Shown here: positions 1 to 8,968 of the stretch, in pieces
Layout of the letters: each line of letters opens with the position of its first letter
Position numbering within the stretch: position 1 is the first letter of the stretch
Assembly (NCBI GenBank): GCA_963783105.1
Contig: CAWAMI010000007.1
Span: 372,001 to 436,000 of the forward strand
Direction of reading: 5' to 3'
Source: JAVEDQ01 sp963783105
GTDB lineage: Bacteria > Actinomycetota > Actinomycetes > Frankiales > Frankiaceae
Length of the DNA stretch: 64,000 bases
Notes under the pieces: model-generated
What the model was told of the DNA's origin: nothing
Seen by the model: only the letters and a program-made list of their open reading frames with translations
Database searches by the model: none
Program-made: the position numbers and the translations under genes

Positions 1-188
1 GGGCGGCCCGCCCGGATCTCAAGTTGGGCATCTGCGGCGAGCACGGTGGTGATCCCGACTCCGTCCACTTCTTCCACGACGTCGGGCTCGACTACGTCTC
101 CTGCTCGCCGTTCCGGGTGCCTGTCGCACGGCTGGAGGCCGGCCGGGCCGCGTTGCTCGCGGCATCGGACGGCAGCGACTCCCGCTGA
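1..188 (+). CDS. ppdK: Pyruvate, phosphate dikinase, C-terminal end (partial)
   Basis: Only the last ~61 codons are in the window, read from base 3 to a TGA at 186–188; the start lies to the left. The translation contains GICGEHGGDP followed by GLDYVSCSPFRVPVAR. This is the conserved C-terminal block of the PEP/pyruvate-binding TIM barrel of PPDK, where the catalytic Cys sits in the CGEHGGDP loop. The enzyme interconverts pyruvate + ATP + Pi and PEP + AMP + PPi in the cytoplasm. Assignment rests on this short but diagnostic block. PEP synthase is less likely because of the exact CGEHGGDP and SCSPFRVPIAR-type strings. Confidence 0.88.
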   Translation, partial: AARPDLKLGICGEHGGDPDSVHFFHDVGLDYVSCSPFRVPVARLEAGRAALLAASDGSDSR

Positions 189-238
189 CGGCGGGGGCGC
201 GCCGGGACCCGGGGTACCGACCCCCGGGCCATCGGCAG

Positions 239-982
239 ATGCGTGAGCCGTCGGACCCGACAGTGCCTGTCCGGGTTTCGCCCGTCCGGGTCTCGCGACG
301 TCCGTCCGGCCGGCTCCGGCGCACGCACCGGCATCGATATCGACACCGTCCGGCCGGGCCGCTCCGCTGGGTCCTGCGGGCCCTCGCGCTGGTCGTGCTG
401 GTCGTGGTGCTCGTGGTCGGGACGACGGCCTTCCGGGTCTGGCACGCGGGGCGGACGGACAACCGGCCGCGTTCCGACGTCATCGTCGTGCTGGGGTCGG
501 CGCAGTACAACGGCCGGCCCTCGGCGATCCTCGCCGCCCGGCTGGATCACGCGGCGAGGCTGTACCGCGCCGGGGTGGCGCCGCGGATCATCACCGTCGG
601 CGGCCGGGCGGCCGGCGACCGGTACAGCGAGGCGGGCGCCGGCCAGAGCTACCTGACGAAGTACGGCATCCCCGGCTCCTCGATCCTCCCGGTGCAGAAG
701 GGCACGGACACGCTGAACTCGCTGACCGCGGTCGCCGAGGTGATGAACGGGCGGGGCTGGCGCTCCGCCGTGCTGGTGACCGACCCCTGGCACGAGTTGC
801 GCGCGCGCCAGATGCTCCGCGACGTCGGCATCAAGACCGTGTCCTCGCCGACGCACAGCGGTCCGTCGGTGCAGGATCGGACGACGCAGATCCGCTACAT
901 CGCCCGCGAGACGGCGGCCTACCTCTTCTACCGCGTCTTCGGCGACGCCGAGCCCCCCGCGAACGCGCCGGGAGCGGTGTGA
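239..982 (+). CDS. YdcF/SanA/ElyC-family (DUF218) membrane-anchored protein
   Basis: 247 aa. The first ~40 residues are Arg/His rich and basic, followed by one hydrophobic helix (about residues 42–60, WVLRALALVVLVVVLV), so the protein is probably anchored with its C-terminal domain outside. The rest is a DUF218 domain. It opens with DVIVVLGSAQYNGRPS, has the GG-containing strand IITVGGRAAGDRYSE, and ends with LVTDPWHELRARQMLRDVG. Relatives of this fold (SanA, ElyC) affect envelope integrity, but a reaction is not established. The stop TGA at 980–982 overlaps the GTG start of the dGTPase at 979, so the two are co-transcribed. Confidence 0.8.
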   Translation: MREPSDPTVPVRVSPVRVSRRPSGRLRRTHRHRYRHRPAGPLRWVLRALALVVLVVVLVVGTTAFRVWHAGRTDNRPRSDVIVVLGSAQYNGRPSAILAARLDHAARLYRAGVAPRIITVGGRAAGDRYSEAGAGQSYLTKYGIPGSSILPVQKGTDTLNSLTAVAEVMNGRGWRSAVLVTDPWHELRARQMLRDVGIKTVSSPTHSGPSVQDRTTQIRYIARETAAYLFYRVFGDAEPPANAPGAV

Positions 983-2218
983 CGAGGCCCCCCGACATCC
1001 GCGAGACCGGCTACTCGGCCGCCGACGTCAGCCGTCGCGTGCCGGAGCCGCCCAAGGCCATCGAGGCTCCCGCGCAGCCCCTTCGAGCGGGATCGCGCCC
1101 GCGTCCTGCACTCGAGCGCGCTGCGCCGTCTCGCCGCGAAGACGCAGGTGGTCGGCGTCGGGGTCGACGACTTCCCGCGCACCCGCCTCACCCACACGCT
1201 CGAGGTGGCGCAGGTCGGCCGGGAGATCGGCGCGGGTCTCGGCGCCGACCCGGATCTGGTCGACGCCGCCGGGCTCGCGCACGACCTCGGCCACCCTCCC
1301 TTCGGTCACAACGGCGAGCAGGCGCTGGACGCGGCGGCCGGGCCGTGCGGCGGGTTCGAGGGCAACGCGCAGAGCTTCCGCGAGCTGGTCCGGCTGGAGA
1401 GCAAGGTCCCGGGCGCGGGCCTGAACCTCACCCGCGCGGGGCTCGACGCGGTGAGCAAGTACCCGTGGCCGCACCAGGACGGGCCGGACCCGACCTCGGC
1501 CAAGTACGGCGTCTATCCGGACGACCTCGAGGTCTTCGCGTGGATGCGGGAGGGGGCGCCGCGGGGTCGCCGGTGCCTCGAGGCGCAGATCATGGACTGG
1601 TCGGACGACGTCGCGTACTCGGTGCACGACCTCGAGGACGGCATCCACGCGGGCTTCGTCGACCTCGCCGTGCTCGACGCCCCGGACGAGGCCGACGCGC
1701 TGGTCGAGCTCGCCGGCCGCCTCTACGGCGGCGGCTCGCCGGACGCGCTCGACCGGCTCCGGGCGCAGCCGTGGTGGGTGCGGGGAAGCGTCGCGGACAG
1801 CCCCCAGGCCCTGATCGCGGTCAAGGCGATGACCAGCGAGCTGACCGCCCGCTTCTCGATGGCGGCGCTGGCGGCGACCCGCGAGCGGTACGGCGACGGG
1901 CCGCTGCGCCGCTACGAGGCCGACCTCGTGGTCCCGCAGGCGGTGCGGGACGAATGTGCCCTGCTCAAGGCGGTCACGGCGCGGTGGGTGATGGCGCGCC
2001 CGGGGGTGGAGGCGGCCCAGGCCCGGGAGCGCGAGCTGCTCGCCGAGCTCATCGGCGCGGTCGCGGACCGCGCGCCGCGCGACCTCGAGGCGGTGCTGCT
2101 GCCCGGGTGGCACGCGGCCGGGGACGACGGAGCGCGGCTGCGGGTGGTCCTCGACCAGGTGGCGCGGCTGACCGACCTGTCCGCCGTCCGCTGGCACGAG
2201 CGGCTCGTCGGGTCCTGA
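979..2218 (+). CDS. dgt: Deoxyguanosinetriphosphate triphosphohydrolase (dGTPase), frameshifted
   Basis: HD-domain dNTP triphosphohydrolase (dGTP to deoxyguanosine + triphosphate), a cytoplasmic regulator of dNTP pools. The body (frame of 1082–2218) has the family blocks VLHSSALRRLAAKTQVVG, RTRLTHTLEVAQVGREIG and the metal-binding HD block AHDLGHPPFGHNGEQALD. The N-terminal residues (VPEPPKAIEAPAQP) are in another frame that starts at GTG 979, overlapping the preceding stop. The join falls in a CCCC run at 1078–1081. Removing one C gives a continuous AQPFERDRARVLHSS, which matches the family. The first usable start in the body frame, GTG 1148, would remove conserved residues, so it is probably not the real start. 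Cause: sequencing/assembly insertion or a recent mutation. Confidence 0.85.
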
Positions 2219-2380
2219 GTCGCCGGAGAGGAACGCCGTCGACCGTGCCCCCGAACGCGTGCCCATGAACAACAGACACCCTCCGATGACCGAGCGAGCA
2301 CGAAATGCGACATACGCTCGATCCCGACCTCGCCGGGGTGCTCGACCCGGCCGGTCGCGAGGTGCCAGGGGGGTCTGCAG

Positions 2381-4234
2381 GTGGCGGGAAGGATCAGCGA
2401 CGCCAGCCTGAAGGCGGTCCGTGACGCCGCCTCCATCGTCGACGTCGTCGGCTCGACCGTCGCGTTGCGTCCCGCCGGAAGCGGGCGGCTCGTCGGCCTG
2501 TGCCCCTTCCACGACGAGAAGCGCCCGTCGTTCTCGGTGAGTCCCGGTTCGAACCTCTTCTACTGCTTCGGCTGCGGCGAGGGCGGCGACGTCATCGGCT
2601 TCGTCCGCAAGCTCGACGGCCTGAGCTTCGCCGAGTCGGTCGAGCGGCTGGCGAGCCGCTTCAACGTCCTGCTGACCTACGAGGGCGGCGGCCAGGTCGC
2701 CAACCGCGAGACCGGCAAGCGGCAGCGTCTCGCCGAGGCGACCCGCGCGGCGGCCGAGTTCTACGCCGAGCAGCTGGCGACCCCGGATGCCCGCGTCGGG
2801 CGCGACTTCCTCTCCCAGCGCGGCTTCGACCGCGCCGCGGCCGAGCACTTCGGCGTCGGCTACGCGCCGGGCGGCTGGGACAGCCTCACCAAGCACCTCC
2901 GCGGTCGCGGCTTCACCGTGGACGAGCTGATCGATGCCGGGTTGGCCAAGACCGGCAGCCGCGGCAGCCCGATCGACCGGTTCCATCGCCGGCTTCTTTG
3001 GCCGATCCGCGAGACGACCGGCGACGTCGTCGGCTTCGGCGCCCGCCGCCTGTTCGACGACGATCCGATCAGCGCCAAATACCTCAACACGCCCGAGACC
3101 ATCCTGTTCAAGAAGAGCCACCTGCTCTACGGCGCCGACCTCGCCCGCAAGGCGATCTCGCAGCGCTACCAGGCGGTGGTGGTCGAGGGCTACACCGACG
3201 TGATGGCCTGCCACCTGGCCGGGGTCGAGACCGCCGTCGCGACCTGCGGCACCGCCTTCGGCGAGGACCACGTCAAGCTGCTGCGCCGCCTCCTGCACGA
3301 CCAGGACGAGAGCCGCGGCGAGATCATCTTCACCTTCGACGGCGACACCGCCGGGCAGAACGCCGCCCGCAAGGCGATGCAGTTCGACTCCCGCTTCGTC
3401 GGCCGGACCTTCGTCGCCATCGCCGAGGACGGCCGGGACCCGTGCGACCTGCGGCAGGCCGAGGGCGACGCCGCCGTCCGGGAGCTGGTGGCGAGCCGGG
3501 TCCCGCTCGTCGACTTCACGCTGCGCGCGACGATCGAGCCCTTCCGGACCGAGACGGCCGAGGGGCGCGTCGGCGCCCTGCGCGCCGCGCTGCCGCTGCT
3601 CGCCGGCATCTCGGACACGGTGCTGCGCAGCCAGTACGTCGTGCGGCTGGCGGGCTGGCTCGGGCTCGAGGTGGAGCAGGTCCAGAGCCAGCTGCGCGAG
3701 CTGACGGGCGAGGCCGCCGCCCCGGGCACCCGGCCGCCGCGCCCGCGGGAGCGGCAGGCCGACGACATGATCGTCGCGACCGAGCGCGAGGCGATCAAGG
3801 CCGCGCTCCAGCGGCCCGGGCTCGCGGGCCCGGCCTTCGACGCCCTCGAGCCGGTGCACTTCAGCGCGCCCCTGCACCGCGACCTGCAGGCCGCGATCGC
3901 CGCCGCCGGGGGGGTCTGCTCGGCCACGGACGTCGGCCCGTGGATCACCAAGGTCGCCACGGCGCTGACCAGCGACGAGGCCCGTCGCCTGGTGCCGGCG
4001 CTCGCGGTCGAGCCGTTGCGCTATGAGGGTGACGGTGAGGAGCACTACATCGCCACTCTGATCGACCGGCTACAGGAGGTGCACGTCGCGCGCCGAATCC
4101 GAGATGTCAGGGCACGGATGGAACGGACGAACCCGGTGACGGATCAGGACGCGCATCTGAGGTTGTTCGGCGAGCTCATCTCCCTGGAGGAACGCAAGAG
4201 GCAGCTGCGGGAGCGCAGCCTCGGGCCGGCATGA
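2381..4234 (+). CDS. dnaG: DNA primase
   Basis: 617 aa, normal DnaG length. It lays RNA primers at the replication fork and contacts the DnaB helicase through its C-terminus. The N-terminal CHC2 zinc finger is visible (Cys41, His44, Cys62, Cys65, in CPFHDEK and YCFGCGEGGD). The catalytic TOPRIM region follows, with the metal-binding Glu in VVVEGYTDVMA (about residue 268) and the DGD motif in FTFDGDTAGQNAARKA. The last ~150 residues are the helical helicase-interaction domain. The start is GTG 2381, just after a G-rich stretch (AGGGGGG) about 8 bases upstream. The dgt–dnaG–rpoD order is common in actinobacteria. Confidence 0.95.
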   Translation: MAGRISDASLKAVRDAASIVDVVGSTVALRPAGSGRLVGLCPFHDEKRPSFSVSPGSNLFYCFGCGEGGDVIGFVRKLDGLSFAESVERLASRFNVLLTYEGGGQVANRETGKRQRLAEATRAAAEFYAEQLATPDARVGRDFLSQRGFDRAAAEHFGVGYAPGGWDSLTKHLRGRGFTVDELIDAGLAKTGSRGSPIDRFHRRLLWPIRETTGDVVGFGARRLFDDDPISAKYLNTPETILFKKSHLLYGADLARKAISQRYQAVVVEGYTDVMACHLAGVETAVATCGTAFGEDHVKLLRRLLHDQDESRGEIIFTFDGDTAGQNAARKAMQFDSRFVGRTFVAIAEDGRDPCDLRQAEGDAAVRELVASRVPLVDFTLRATIEPFRTETAEGRVGALRAALPLLAGISDTVLRSQYVVRLAGWLGLEVEQVQSQLRELTGEAAAPGTRPPRPRERQADDMIVATEREAIKAALQRPGLAGPAFDALEPVHFSAPLHRDLQAAIAAAGGVCSATDVGPWITKVATALTSDEARRLVPALAVEPLRYEGDGEEHYIATLIDRLQEVHVARRIRDVRARMERTNPVTDQDAHLRLFGELISLEERKRQLRERSLGPA

Positions 4235-4301
4235 CGCCGACAAGCAGGGCACAAGTCCAAGATCGCCAACGCGACGGTTTCCGAGAGGCACGGCATAGTC
4301 T

Positions 4302-5516
4302 GTGAAACAGAAGACGCGCGCGAAGGAGAACGAGTCCCGACCGATGAGCCCCACCGTGCTGCCCCGTGAAGCCCAGGTCGACGAGGTCAAGGACCTCATC
4401 GCCAAGGGCAAGGAAGCGGGTTTCCTGACGCCCGACGACGTCAGCACGGCCCTGCAGGCGGCCGAGCTGCCGCCGGAGCAGATGGACGCGGTCCTGCAGG
4501 TGCTCACCGAAGAGGGCATCGAGATCCTCGACGGCTCGGCCGAGGACGACGCGGAGGAGCTCAAGCGCCGCAAGGAGGAGGAAGAGGCGCTCGCGCTCAA
4601 GACGCCGACCTCCGACCCGGTGCGGATGTACCTCAAGGAGATCGGCAAGGTCCCGCTGCTCACGGCCGAGGAAGAGGTGGACCTCGCCAAGCGGATCGAG
4701 GCCGGGCTGTTCGCCTCGGAGAAGCTCGCCGGCACGAACAAGAAGATGAACGACAAGCTCCGCCGCGAGCTCGACCTCATCGAGCGCGACGGGCAGATCG
4801 CCAAGCGCAAGCTCGTCGAGGCCAACCTGCGGCTCGTCGTCTCCATCGCGAAGCGCTACGTCGGGCGCGGGATGCTGTTCCTGGACCTGATCCAGGAGGG
4901 CAACCTCGGCCTGATCCGCGCGGTCGAGAAGTTCGACTACACCAAGGGCTACAAGTTCTCCACGTACGCGACGTGGTGGATCCGGCAGGCGATCACCCGC
5001 GCGATCGCCGACCAGGCGCGCACCATCCGCATCCCGGTGCACATGGTCGAGACGATCAACAAGCTGATCCGTATCCAGCGGCAGCTGCTGCAGGACCTCG
5101 GGCGCGAGCCGCTGCCGGAGGAGATCGCCAAGGAGATGGACCTCACGCCCGACAAGGTGCGCGAGATCCTCAAGGTGTCGCAGGAGCCGGTGAGCCTCGA
5201 GACGCCGATCGGTGAGGAGGAGGACTCCCACCTCGGCGACTTCATCGAGGACTCGGACGCGGTCGTCCCGGTCGACGCGGCCAGCTTCATCCTGCTGCAG
5301 GAGCAGCTCGACTCGGTGCTGCACACCCTGTCGGACCGGGAGAAGAAGGTCATCCAGCTGCGCTTCGGCCTCACAGACGGCCACCCGCGCACCCTGGAGG
5401 AGGTCGGCCGCGAGTTCGGGGTGACCCGTGAGCGGATCCGGCAGATCGAGTCGAAGACGCTGTCGAAGCTGCGGCACCCGTCGCGCTCGCAGAAGCTCCG
5501 CGACTACCTGGAGTAG
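4302..5516 (+). CDS. rpoD: Principal RNA polymerase sigma factor (RpoD/SigA/HrdB type)
   Basis: 404 aa if it starts at GTG 4302. ATG 4344 gives 390 aa and is also possible, since AAGGAG at 4322–4327 lies upstream of it, though at a long 16-base spacing. Sigma-70 regions are all present: 1.1-like N-terminal helices, 1.2 (DPVRMYLKEIGKVPLLTAEE), 2 with RYVGRGMLFLDLIQEGNLGL and the melting region FSTYATWWIRQAI, 3 (IRIPVHMVETINK), and 4 ending with the helix-turn-helix EVGREFGVTRERIRQIESKTL. This is the housekeeping factor that recruits RNA polymerase to vegetative promoters. It lies 67 bases after dnaG, in the macromolecular-synthesis neighbourhood. The N-terminal extension is short compared with streptomycete HrdB. 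Confidence 0.95.
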   Translation: MKQKTRAKENESRPMSPTVLPREAQVDEVKDLIAKGKEAGFLTPDDVSTALQAAELPPEQMDAVLQVLTEEGIEILDGSAEDDAEELKRRKEEEEALALKTPTSDPVRMYLKEIGKVPLLTAEEEVDLAKRIEAGLFASEKLAGTNKKMNDKLRRELDLIERDGQIAKRKLVEANLRLVVSIAKRYVGRGMLFLDLIQEGNLGLIRAVEKFDYTKGYKFSTYATWWIRQAITRAIADQARTIRIPVHMVETINKLIRIQRQLLQDLGREPLPEEIAKEMDLTPDKVREILKVSQEPVSLETPIGEEEDSHLGDFIEDSDAVVPVDAASFILLQEQLDSVLHTLSDREKKVIQLRFGLTDGHPRTLEEVGREFGVTRERIRQIESKTLSKLRHPSRSQKLRDYLE

Positions 5517-5548
5517 ACGACCCGCGCTGGCAGAGGCGAACCGAGCCG

Positions 5549-5573
5549 GAGTAGTCGGCCTGCGCCGCTACTC
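5549..5573. terminator. Hairpin between convergent rpoD and protease genes
   Basis: An inverted repeat pairs GAGTAG+CGGC with GCCG+CTACTC: a ten-pair stem with one bulged T and a four-base loop. It lies between the rpoD stop (5516) and the end of the opposing protease gene (5568). There is no T-tract on either side, which is usual for actinobacterial terminators. It could serve both directions. Confidence 0.45.
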
Positions 5574-6821
5574 GCGACGCTCGCCGAACGTCCCCTGCGT
5601 GCGCACGACGACGACCAGCGCGGTGAAGACGAGGAACACCAGCGCCGCCCCGGTCGCCAGCAGGATGGACTTGTTGCTGGGCAAACCCGAGTCGGCCGCG
5701 AGCGTGCTCGGGTCGGCGCGCTCGACCTGACCGTTCCGCCCGAGCACGCGCGCGACGGACGGGTCGGCGGCGGACGCCGGACCCGCCGGCGCCGGCTGCG
5801 GGGCGGGCTGGCTGACCGCGTCGGTCCCCGACCCGGTGCTGCCGCGGACGGCCGCGAGCACGTCGAGGCGCCCCGCGCCCGCCCCGGCCAGCGGGTGGGC
5901 CGTGCGGCGCAGGGTGTCGAGGACGTCGTCCGGAGTCCGGTCGGGTCGCTGCGCCAGCAGCAGGGCGGCGGTGCCGGCGACGAGCGGGGCGGACATCGAG
6001 GTCCCGGCGTCGGCCGCGTAGGCGCGGTCGGACCAGGTGGACACGACGCAGTCGTCGGGGCTGCACCCCTGGCCGGCGGGCTGCCCGCCGGGGGCGGCGA
6101 TGTCGACCCCTTCGCCGCGCTGCGTGTAGGAGGCGAGGTTGCCGTCGGGTCCCGTCGCCGCGACGACGATCGCCTTGTCGCCGTAGACGTCGGCGCCCGC
6201 GGTCTGGCCGTTGCCGGCCGCCACCACGACGACGATGCCCTGCCGATAGGCCTCGGCGACGGCCTGCGGGATCACCCGCATGCGGTCGTTCAGCGCGTAG
6301 GTGCTGCCGAGCGAGATGTTGATGACCTTCGCGCCGTTCGCGGCCGCCCAGCGGATGCCGCCCGCGACGTCCGCTGCCTGGGCCGTGCACGCCCCGTTCT
6401 GCTCGGTCAGCACCCGCACCGGCAGGATGCGCGACTCGGGCGCGATGCCGAAGCGGGACGACCCCACGAGACCGGCGACGTGCGTACCGTGCGCCTCGCA
6501 GCTGTCCGGGATGTCCGCGCCCCCGGGCCGGCAGGAGCCGCCCTGGCAGGTGGCGCCGCCGGCCACGTGGCCCCGGAAGTCGGGATGCCGGCTGTCGACC
6601 CAGGAGTCGAGCACCGCGACGGTGACGCCGGCGCCGCCGGAGGCCAGGTCGGACGCGCCGACCGCGTCGGCCTGCTGGGCGGTCCAGGTCGGCTCGATCG
6701 CGGCCGCCGATCCGCTCCCCAGCGCCAGCAAGGGAAGGGCCAGCAGGAATGCCAGGAGTGCGGGCAGCAGACGGCGCCGACACCGACGGGGAGTCGGGTC
6801 AGCGGCGACACCCGCTGCCAT
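5568..6821 (-). CDS. Secreted, membrane-anchored S8 (subtilisin/mycosin-like) serine protease
   Basis: 417 aa from ATG 6821, chosen because AGGAAGGA lies 7–8 bases upstream. A twin-basic signal peptide (RRCRRRLLPALLAFLLALPLLALG…SAAA) is followed by an S8 domain with the triad Asp in VTVAVLDSWVDSRHPD, His in CEAHGTHVAGLVGS and Ser in AGTSMSAPLVAGTAA. The oxyanion Asn is in VVVAAGNGQ. A Pro/Ala-rich linker and a C-terminal membrane helix (LATGAALVFLVFTALVVVV) follow. This layout matches mycosins (MycP), which act at type VII secretion systems, but no ESX genes are in the window, so a general extracytoplasmic subtilase is equally possible. Several Cys pairs (CQGGSC, CSPDDC) suggest disulfides. 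Confidence 0.85.
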   Translation of the reverse strand: MAAGVAADPTPRRCRRRLLPALLAFLLALPLLALGSGSAAAIEPTWTAQQADAVGASDLASGGAGVTVAVLDSWVDSRHPDFRGHVAGGATCQGGSCRPGGADIPDSCEAHGTHVAGLVGSSRFGIAPESRILPVRVLTEQNGACTAQAADVAGGIRWAAANGAKVINISLGSTYALNDRMRVIPQAVAEAYRQGIVVVVAAGNGQTAGADVYGDKAIVVAATGPDGNLASYTQRGEGVDIAAPGGQPAGQGCSPDDCVVSTWSDRAYAADAGTSMSAPLVAGTAALLLAQRPDRTPDDVLDTLRRTAHPLAGAGAGRLDVLAAVRGSTGSGTDAVSQPAPQPAPAGPASAADPSVARVLGRNGQVERADPSTLAADSGLPSNKSILLATGAALVFLVFTALVVVVRTQGTFGERRE

Positions 6822-6923
6822 GAACCAGTCCTTCCTGGCGGACGCTCGAGACCGGTCGTGCCGGGAGTCGACCACATCCTGCTGCGCTCCGTTGGGGCTT
6901 TTCTTCCCCCGCCAGGCCATCGG

Positions 6924-7343
6924 TCAACGGATTTCCCCGGACAACGGCTCTTCGCCCCGCCCGGTGACGGCCGCACCGCGAGGTCGTCGCTGGCGAGGGC
7001 TGAGCGCGGCCCAGCCCTCGGCGAACTCCGCCAGCCCCTCGAGCTGGTCGAGCAGGCGTCGTCCCTCGCCGGTCAGGCGGTAGTCGCCGCCCTCGTCGAC
7101 CTCGATCAGCCCGCTCTCCCGCAGCTCCCGGAGGCGCTGGCTGACCTGCGCCTCAAGCACCCCCAGCCGCTGGACCAGCACCCGGAACGGCTGCGCCGGA
7201 CCGCGCAGCTCCCACACCGCGGCGAGCGAGTGCCGCCGCCCGAGCAGGTCGACGAGGTCCCGCAGCGGTTCGGGCAGCGACGTCTCCGGCGGGCGCGCCC
7301 GCTGCGGATCGGCGGATGCCCGGGCCCGGGACGACCGGCTCAC
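6924..7343 (-). CDS. Winged helix-turn-helix transcriptional regulator (HxlR/MarR-like)
   Basis: 139 aa. After a basic disordered N-terminus, one winged-helix domain is visible: RRHSLAAVWELRG, the recognition helix region LEAQVSQRLRELRESGLIEV, and the wing DEGGDYRLTGEGRRLLDQL. The C-terminal tail (LAEFAEGWAAL) resembles HxlR-type regulators. No sensor domain or Cys pair can be seen, so the signal is unknown. It lies 10 bases downstream of the last glycosyltransferase of the heptose operon and is probably its last gene. It may be a feedback regulator of that operon, which is inference from position only. Confidence 0.65.
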   Translation of the reverse strand: MSRSSRARASADPQRARPPETSLPEPLRDLVDLLGRRHSLAAVWELRGPAQPFRVLVQRLGVLEAQVSQRLRELRESGLIEVDEGGDYRLTGEGRRLLDQLEGLAEFAEGWAALSPRQRRPRGAAVTGRGEEPLSGEIR

Positions 7344-7353
7344 GCGGCCGGCC

Positions 7354-8262
7354 TCAGACCCGGGTCCGCGCCGCCGCGAGGACGTCGTCGGCGGTGAAGC
7401 TGAGCAGGCCCGGGTCGGGGAAGTCGGCGAAGGGATCGCTCGTGGTGCCGGCCCAGAGCACGGTGTGCTGCTCGCGGTCCGGCGGCGGCCCCCAGCGGGA
7501 CGGGGGGACGGGGCCGAACAGCACGATCGACCGGGTGCGGTACGCGGTGGCCAGGTGGCCGACGCCGGTGTCCGCGCAGACGACGAGGCGGGCGCAGGCG
7601 ATCAGCGCGCACAATCCGGTCAGGTCCACCCGGCCGGCGAGCACCGCCTGGTCCGCGAGCCCCGCGCCGGCGGCCACCGACCGGCAGAGGTCGTCCTCCT
7701 CGGCGCTGCCGGTGACGACGACGTCGTGCCCCGCGTCGGCGAGCTCCTCGGCGACCCGCGACCAGCGCGACGCGGGCCAGCGCCGCGACGCGGCGGCGCC
7801 GCCCGGGTGGATCAGCGTCAGACCGCCGGCCAGCGGCGGTTCGGCGGGTGCGGGCAGGTCGAGGTCCAGGCGGTCGCAGGAACCGCCGTGCGCGTCGACG
7901 AGCCGGCACCAGCGCTCGACCTCGTGCTCGTCCTCGCGCCACCCCGGCGCGCCGGGGGCGTCGTAGGCCCACAGCTGCTCGGGGTCCAGCTCGCGGAGCC
8001 GCTCGGTGGACTGCGGCCCCTTGCCGTGCAGGTTCACCGCGAGCTGCGGCGGCCACCCGGGAATCGGCCCGAGCGCGCGGGTCGCCAGGACGCCGTCGAC
8101 GGCGCCGGAGAGCATCGCGACGGGCTCGAGCCAACCCGGCGCGGCCAGCACCAGCCGAGCGTCCGGTCGCAGCGCGCGGAGCCCTCGCAGGGCGGGCAGC
8201 GCCGTGAGCAGGTCGCCGAGTCCCAGCGCGCGCAGCGCCAGGACCCGGGGGCGCCCACTCAC
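7354..8262 (-). CDS. Glycosyltransferase family 9 (heptosyltransferase-like)
   Basis: 302 aa. GT9 fold: N-terminal VLALRALGLGDLLTALPALRGL, and a C-terminal donor-binding half with TLIHPGGAAASRRWP, VVTGSAEEDDLC and VVCADTGVGHLATAYRTRSIVLFGP. The conserved DTGxxHLA and LFGP strings are those of ADP-heptose:LPS heptosyltransferases. With no LPS in this organism, the acceptor is unknown. The enzyme probably transfers a heptose made by the GmhA–HldE fusion encoded just upstream. It sits 10 bases after the SDR gene in the same minus-strand operon. A second, diverged GT9 is encoded at 12364–13455. Confidence 0.82.
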   Translation of the reverse strand: MSGRPRVLALRALGLGDLLTALPALRGLRALRPDARLVLAAPGWLEPVAMLSGAVDGVLATRALGPIPGWPPQLAVNLHGKGPQSTERLRELDPEQLWAYDAPGAPGWREDEHEVERWCRLVDAHGGSCDRLDLDLPAPAEPPLAGGLTLIHPGGAAASRRWPASRWSRVAEELADAGHDVVVTGSAEEDDLCRSVAAGAGLADQAVLAGRVDLTGLCALIACARLVVCADTGVGHLATAYRTRSIVLFGPVPPSRWGPPPDREQHTVLWAGTTSDPFADFPDPGLLSFTADDVLAAARTRV

Positions 8263-8272
8263 AGCGGCTCGG

Positions 8273-8968
8273 TCACGGGTAGGACGGCTCCGTCGACGCC
8301 GTCACGACCAGCTCCTTGACCTCGCAGCCGGGCGGCTGCGCCAGGGCGAACAGCACGGTGGCGGCGACGTTGGCCGGGTCGTTGAGCTGCGCGTCCGGAC
8401 CCGGCTTGTACTGCGGGTCGCGGTCGTCGAAGAAGTGCGTCGACATGCCGCCGGGGATGAGCAGCGTGACGCCGACCCGGCCGGCCAGCTCCGCGGCGAG
8501 CGCCCGGGTGAACCCGACGACGCCGAACTTCGACGCGCAGTAGGCCGTCGCGTCGCCGACCGCCTTGACCGACAGGGTCGAGCCGACGGTCACGACCTTG
8601 CCCTGGGAGGCCTCGAGGTAGGGGAGCGCGGCCCGCACGGTGGCGGCGGTGCCGAGCAGGTTGACCGCGACGATCCGGTCCCAGGTCTCGCCGTCGATCT
8701 TGTCGATCGGAGCGGGGAAGTCGGTGCCGGCCGCGGTGACCACGGCGTCGAGCGTGCCGCCCGCGCCGTCGACGACGCGGCGGACGGCGTCCTCCGCCTC
8801 GCGGGGGTTCGCGAGGTCGACGACCTCGTGCGCGACGCCCTCGACGGGCACGCGGTCGAGGGCGAGCGGGGTGCCGCCGGCGGCCCGCACGGCCTCGACG
8901 ACGGCGGCGCCGAGGCCGGATGCGGCGCCGGTCACGAGAACGGTGCCGACGGATCGATCAATTGCCAC
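8273..8968 (-). CDS. Short-chain dehydrogenase/reductase
   Basis: 231 aa, start GTG 8968, overlapping the end of the GmhA–HldE gene by 11 bases. Classical SDR features: the cofactor loop TGAASGLGAAV near the N-terminus, NAG-equivalent AAGTDFP, catalytic Ser in GSTLSVKA and YxxxK in YCASKFGV. The substrate is unknown. It is a classical, not an extended, SDR. It therefore does not resemble HldD (ADP-glycero-manno-heptose 6-epimerase), which has an extended sugar-nucleotide domain. The position suggests sugar or glycan modification, but a stand-alone oxidoreductase is possible. Confidence 0.8.
   Translation of the reverse strand: MAIDRSVGTVLVTGAASGLGAAVVEAVRAAGGTPLALDRVPVEGVAHEVVDLANPREAEDAVRRVVDGAGGTLDAVVTAAGTDFPAPIDKIDGETWDRIVAVNLLGTAATVRAALPYLEASQGKVVTVGSTLSVKAVGDATAYCASKFGVVGFTRALAAELAGRVGVTLLIPGGMSTHFFDDRDPQYKPGPDAQLNDPANVAATVLFALAQPPGCEVKELVVTASTEPSYP

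Noticed and set aside
1028..4045. A ~1000-codon open frame on the minus strand across dgt and dnaG
   Set aside because: It is the antisense shadow of high-GC coding sequence; the translation is Arg/Pro/Gly-rich without any domain, while the plus strand holds clear dGTPase and primase motifs.
5568..6821. Type VII secretion locus around the mycosin-like protease
   Set aside because: No ESX/EccC/EsxA-type genes lie nearby; the neighbours are rpoD and the heptose operon.
8273..8968. SDR as the missing ADP-heptose epimerase HldD
   Set aside because: It is a short classical SDR (231 aa, YCASK), not an extended sugar-nucleotide epimerase.
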